A stretch of DNA of 17,481 bases from a bacterium (GTDB lineage: Bacteria; Spirochaetota; Spirochaetia; JABEVK01). Shown piece by piece: positions 15,967 to 17,481 of this stretch. Each line of letters starts with the position of its first letter. The stretch's first letter is position 1. The stretch is from assembly GCA_021782055.1 (NCBI GenBank), contig JAJXVP010000039.1, positions 1 to 17,481 of the forward strand, given 5' to 3'. The position numbers and the translations under genes are program-made. The notes beneath the pieces are model-generated. The model was not told the DNA's origin. It did not search any database and saw only the letters and a program-made list of their open reading frames with translations.

Positions 15967-16689
15967 TTACCTCCACTTCCGCAAAATGAGTACCTTGGTA
16001 TTCAAATACAGGAACAGCGCCGCAAACCAGACGTAGTACAAAGCGTCTTTGGTATCGATCAGCCCCCGTTGAAAGTTCGCGTAACGAGCATCTAAGCTAA
16101 AAAAGCGCAAAATATTGCCCACAGCGTCGGGCAAACTCAGGGCAGCACCCAGGGTGACACTCAGCGTCAAAATTAGCAAAGAGCCTAACGACATCAAAAA
16201 CGCCGAAATCGTGTTGGTGGCCAAGCCGGACAGAAAAATCCCCAAGGCAGTCGCCGCTCCCGAAAGCAAAATCGAGCCAATATACTCACCTAAGATTTCG
16301 CCCATTTCAAATTGCCCTAAGCCTGTCACCATCACCGTCATCGGGATGGTCAATAAAATCATGGTTAGGATTAAGGTCCATGCTGCCAAAAACTTCGCCA
16401 ACACCAAATGCCCCGTCCGAACCGGCAGGGTCAGCAGAAGTTCCTGCGACCCCATCTTACGTTCATCAGCCCAACTGCGCATGGTCACGGCAGGAACCAG
16501 CACAATAAACGCTAACGGAAACAGAGCAAAATAATTGCGAAGCGACGCGACTTTTTGGGCAAGAAACTGATCCATCCACAAAAACCAAACAGCGGTAAAA
16601 ATTAAAAAAAACAGAATGGCCCCATAGGCCACAGGACTATTAAAGAGTGAGCGCAACTCTTTGCGCCAAACGCTAAACATTCTGTTCAT
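15967..16689 (-). CDS. ABC-2 type permease, GldF-like
   Basis: 240 residues with six predicted membrane helices (about 20-38, 53-70, 98-122, 135-155, 163-185 and 217-235). The cytoplasmic loop PAVTMRSWADERKMGSQELL followed by LPV is the conserved motif of the GldF/NosY-like ABC-2 permeases. The ATG at 16687-16689 overlaps the ATPase gene by 17 bases and has GGAG at a normal distance; an ATG three codons further in is possible. It forms the transmembrane pore with the upstream ATPase and the GldG-like subunit. Function inferred from family and operon. Confidence 0.9.
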   Translation of the reverse strand: MNRMFSVWRKELRSLFNSPVAYGAILFFLIFTAVWFLWMDQFLAQKVASLRNYFALFPLAFIVLVPAVTMRSWADERKMGSQELLLTLPVRTGHLVLAKFLAAWTLILTMILLTIPMTVMVTGLGQFEMGEILGEYIGSILLSGAATALGIFLSGLATNTISAFLMSLGSLLILTLSVTLGAALSLPDAVGNILRFFSLDARYANFQRGLIDTKDALYYVWFAALFLYLNTKVLILRKWR

Positions 16690-17481
16690 GAGGAGTCTCC
16701 TTGGTCAGCTGTACAAATAGGTCTTCCAAGCTGAGCGTCTGCGGAACCAGCGCCACAATCTTATACCGCTGAGAAACCGCCCAGTCGAACAAGGTTTCGC
16801 CTCCCCCGAAATCTTTGGGGAAAGCACATTCCAAAAGCGGGTCACTGCCCTCTTCGGCAACCGTGGGAGCGGATTTTAACCCAGGCAGCAGCGACAGACT
16901 TTCAAGAGCATTCGCGGCCGTCACACCCTTCAGGCGTACCTTAAAGCGTTCTTCTCCTTGAAGACTTTTGGCGATATCCGAAGCCTCGCCCTCGGCGACA
17001 ATCTGCCCTTGGTTCATGATAAGAACCCGGTCACAGATAGCCTCGACTTCTTGCATAATATGGGTAGAAAGAATAACGGTCTTTTCCTTACCGATCTCTT
17101 GAATCAAATGGCGAAACTCGAGAATCTGATTGGGGTCCAAGCCGGTTGTTGGTTCGTCCAGAATCAAGATTTCCGGGTCGGCGAGAATCGCCTGAGCCAG
17201 CCCCACCCTTTGTTTTTGGCCTTTTGAGAGGTGACCGATGACCTTATTACGAAAGCCATCAGCGGCTGTCCGTTTAAGAACACGGTCAATAACCTCCTCA
17301 CGGTCCACCGTCGGCAAACGCCTTACCCCGGCCATAAACTCCATGTACTCCAACACGGTTAGGTCGGGGTACACCGGAGAGCTTTCCGGGAGGTAGCCAA
17401 TCAGCGCCTGAGCGCCAAGGGGGTCTGCCTGGACATCAATACCTTTGATCCAGGCGTCCCCTGCGGACGGATAATGATAAC
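16673..17481 (-). CDS. ABC transporter ATP-binding protein, GldA-like (5' end cut by window)
   Basis: 268 residues are visible; the frame runs unbroken to the right edge, so the start, Walker A and about 45 residues lie outside. In-frame sequence before the first possible internal start still matches the family (SAGDAWIKGIDV, LGAQALIGYLPESSPVYPDL), which shows the gene is not short. Present are the Q-loop region IGYLPE, signature LSKGQKQRVGLAQAIL, Walker B ILILDEPTTGLDP, and the H-loop STHIMQEVE. The C-terminal tail ends in TLSLEDLFVQLT, typical of ATPases paired with ABC-2 permeases. It drives the exporter encoded by the following genes. The operon promoter is outside the window. Confidence 0.93.
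   Translation of the reverse strand, partial: YHYPSAGDAWIKGIDVQADPLGAQALIGYLPESSPVYPDLTVLEYMEFMAGVRRLPTVDREEVIDRVLKRTAADGFRNKVIGHLSKGQKQRVGLAQAILADPEILILDEPTTGLDPNQILEFRHLIQEIGKEKTVILSTHIMQEVEAICDRVLIMNQGQIVAEGEASDIAKSLQGEERFKVRLKGVTAANALESLSLLPGLKSAPTVAEEGSDPLLECAFPKDFGGGETLFDWAVSQRYKIVALVPQTLSLEDLFVQLTKETPHEQNV

Noticed and set aside
17372..17374. GTG as start of the ABC ATPase
   Set aside because: The frame continues upstream to the window edge with family-typical residues (IGYLPESSP) and the shorter version would lack Walker A.

Overview
The window reads as ordinary chromosomal DNA of a Gram-negative-type (diderm) bacterium of medium GC content. The style of the proteins fits a spirochaete: the C-terminal part of Mfd, a LysM-repeat amidase, small outer-membrane barrel proteins and a GldF/GldG-like transporter. 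That placement is inference; there is no rRNA or other marker gene. No phage, transposase, CRISPR array or recognisable defence system was found.

Layout. (1) 1-3010, minus: mfd (transcription-repair coupling factor), cut by the left edge. (2) 3056-6857, plus: three genes joined by ATGA overlaps, encoding an exported beta-sandwich protein, a degenerate response-regulator-like protein and an exported five-LysM N-acetylmuramoyl-L-alanine amidase. This looks like a cell-envelope operon. (3) 6868-7026: tRNA-Asn(GTT) with its own consensus promoter and a strong terminator. (4) 7035-8106: an AT-rich patch with a small beta-barrel outer-membrane protein gene, a truncated reading-frame remnant, hairpins and a pair of palindromic direct repeats. 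This is the only accessory-looking stretch. (5) 8107-9054, minus: a zinc-free quinone-oxidoreductase-type MDR enzyme. (6) 9170-12959, plus: a large hybrid histidine kinase (5TMR-LYT-like membrane sensor, three PAS, HisKA, HATPase, receiver) followed 10 bases later by a MenA/UbiA prenyltransferase. (7) 12965-17481, minus: an ABC transporter operon of the GldA/GldF/GldG/DUF4340 type, whose ATPase is cut by the right edge. It ends in an unrecognised small membrane-anchored protein whose start region looks frameshifted.

How the genes work together: the envelope operon pairs a secreted peptidoglycan hydrolase with a cytoplasmic, probably non-phosphorylatable receiver protein and an exported partner of unknown role. 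The right-hand operon encodes a complete ABC-2-type exporter with two large membrane-anchored extracytoplasmic subunits. The kinase has no dedicated response regulator in the window. The most useful second looks are the start-region frameshift at 13397-13403, the pseudo-receiver at 4075, the orphan small protein of the Gld-like operon, and the remnant and repeats at 7780-8099.
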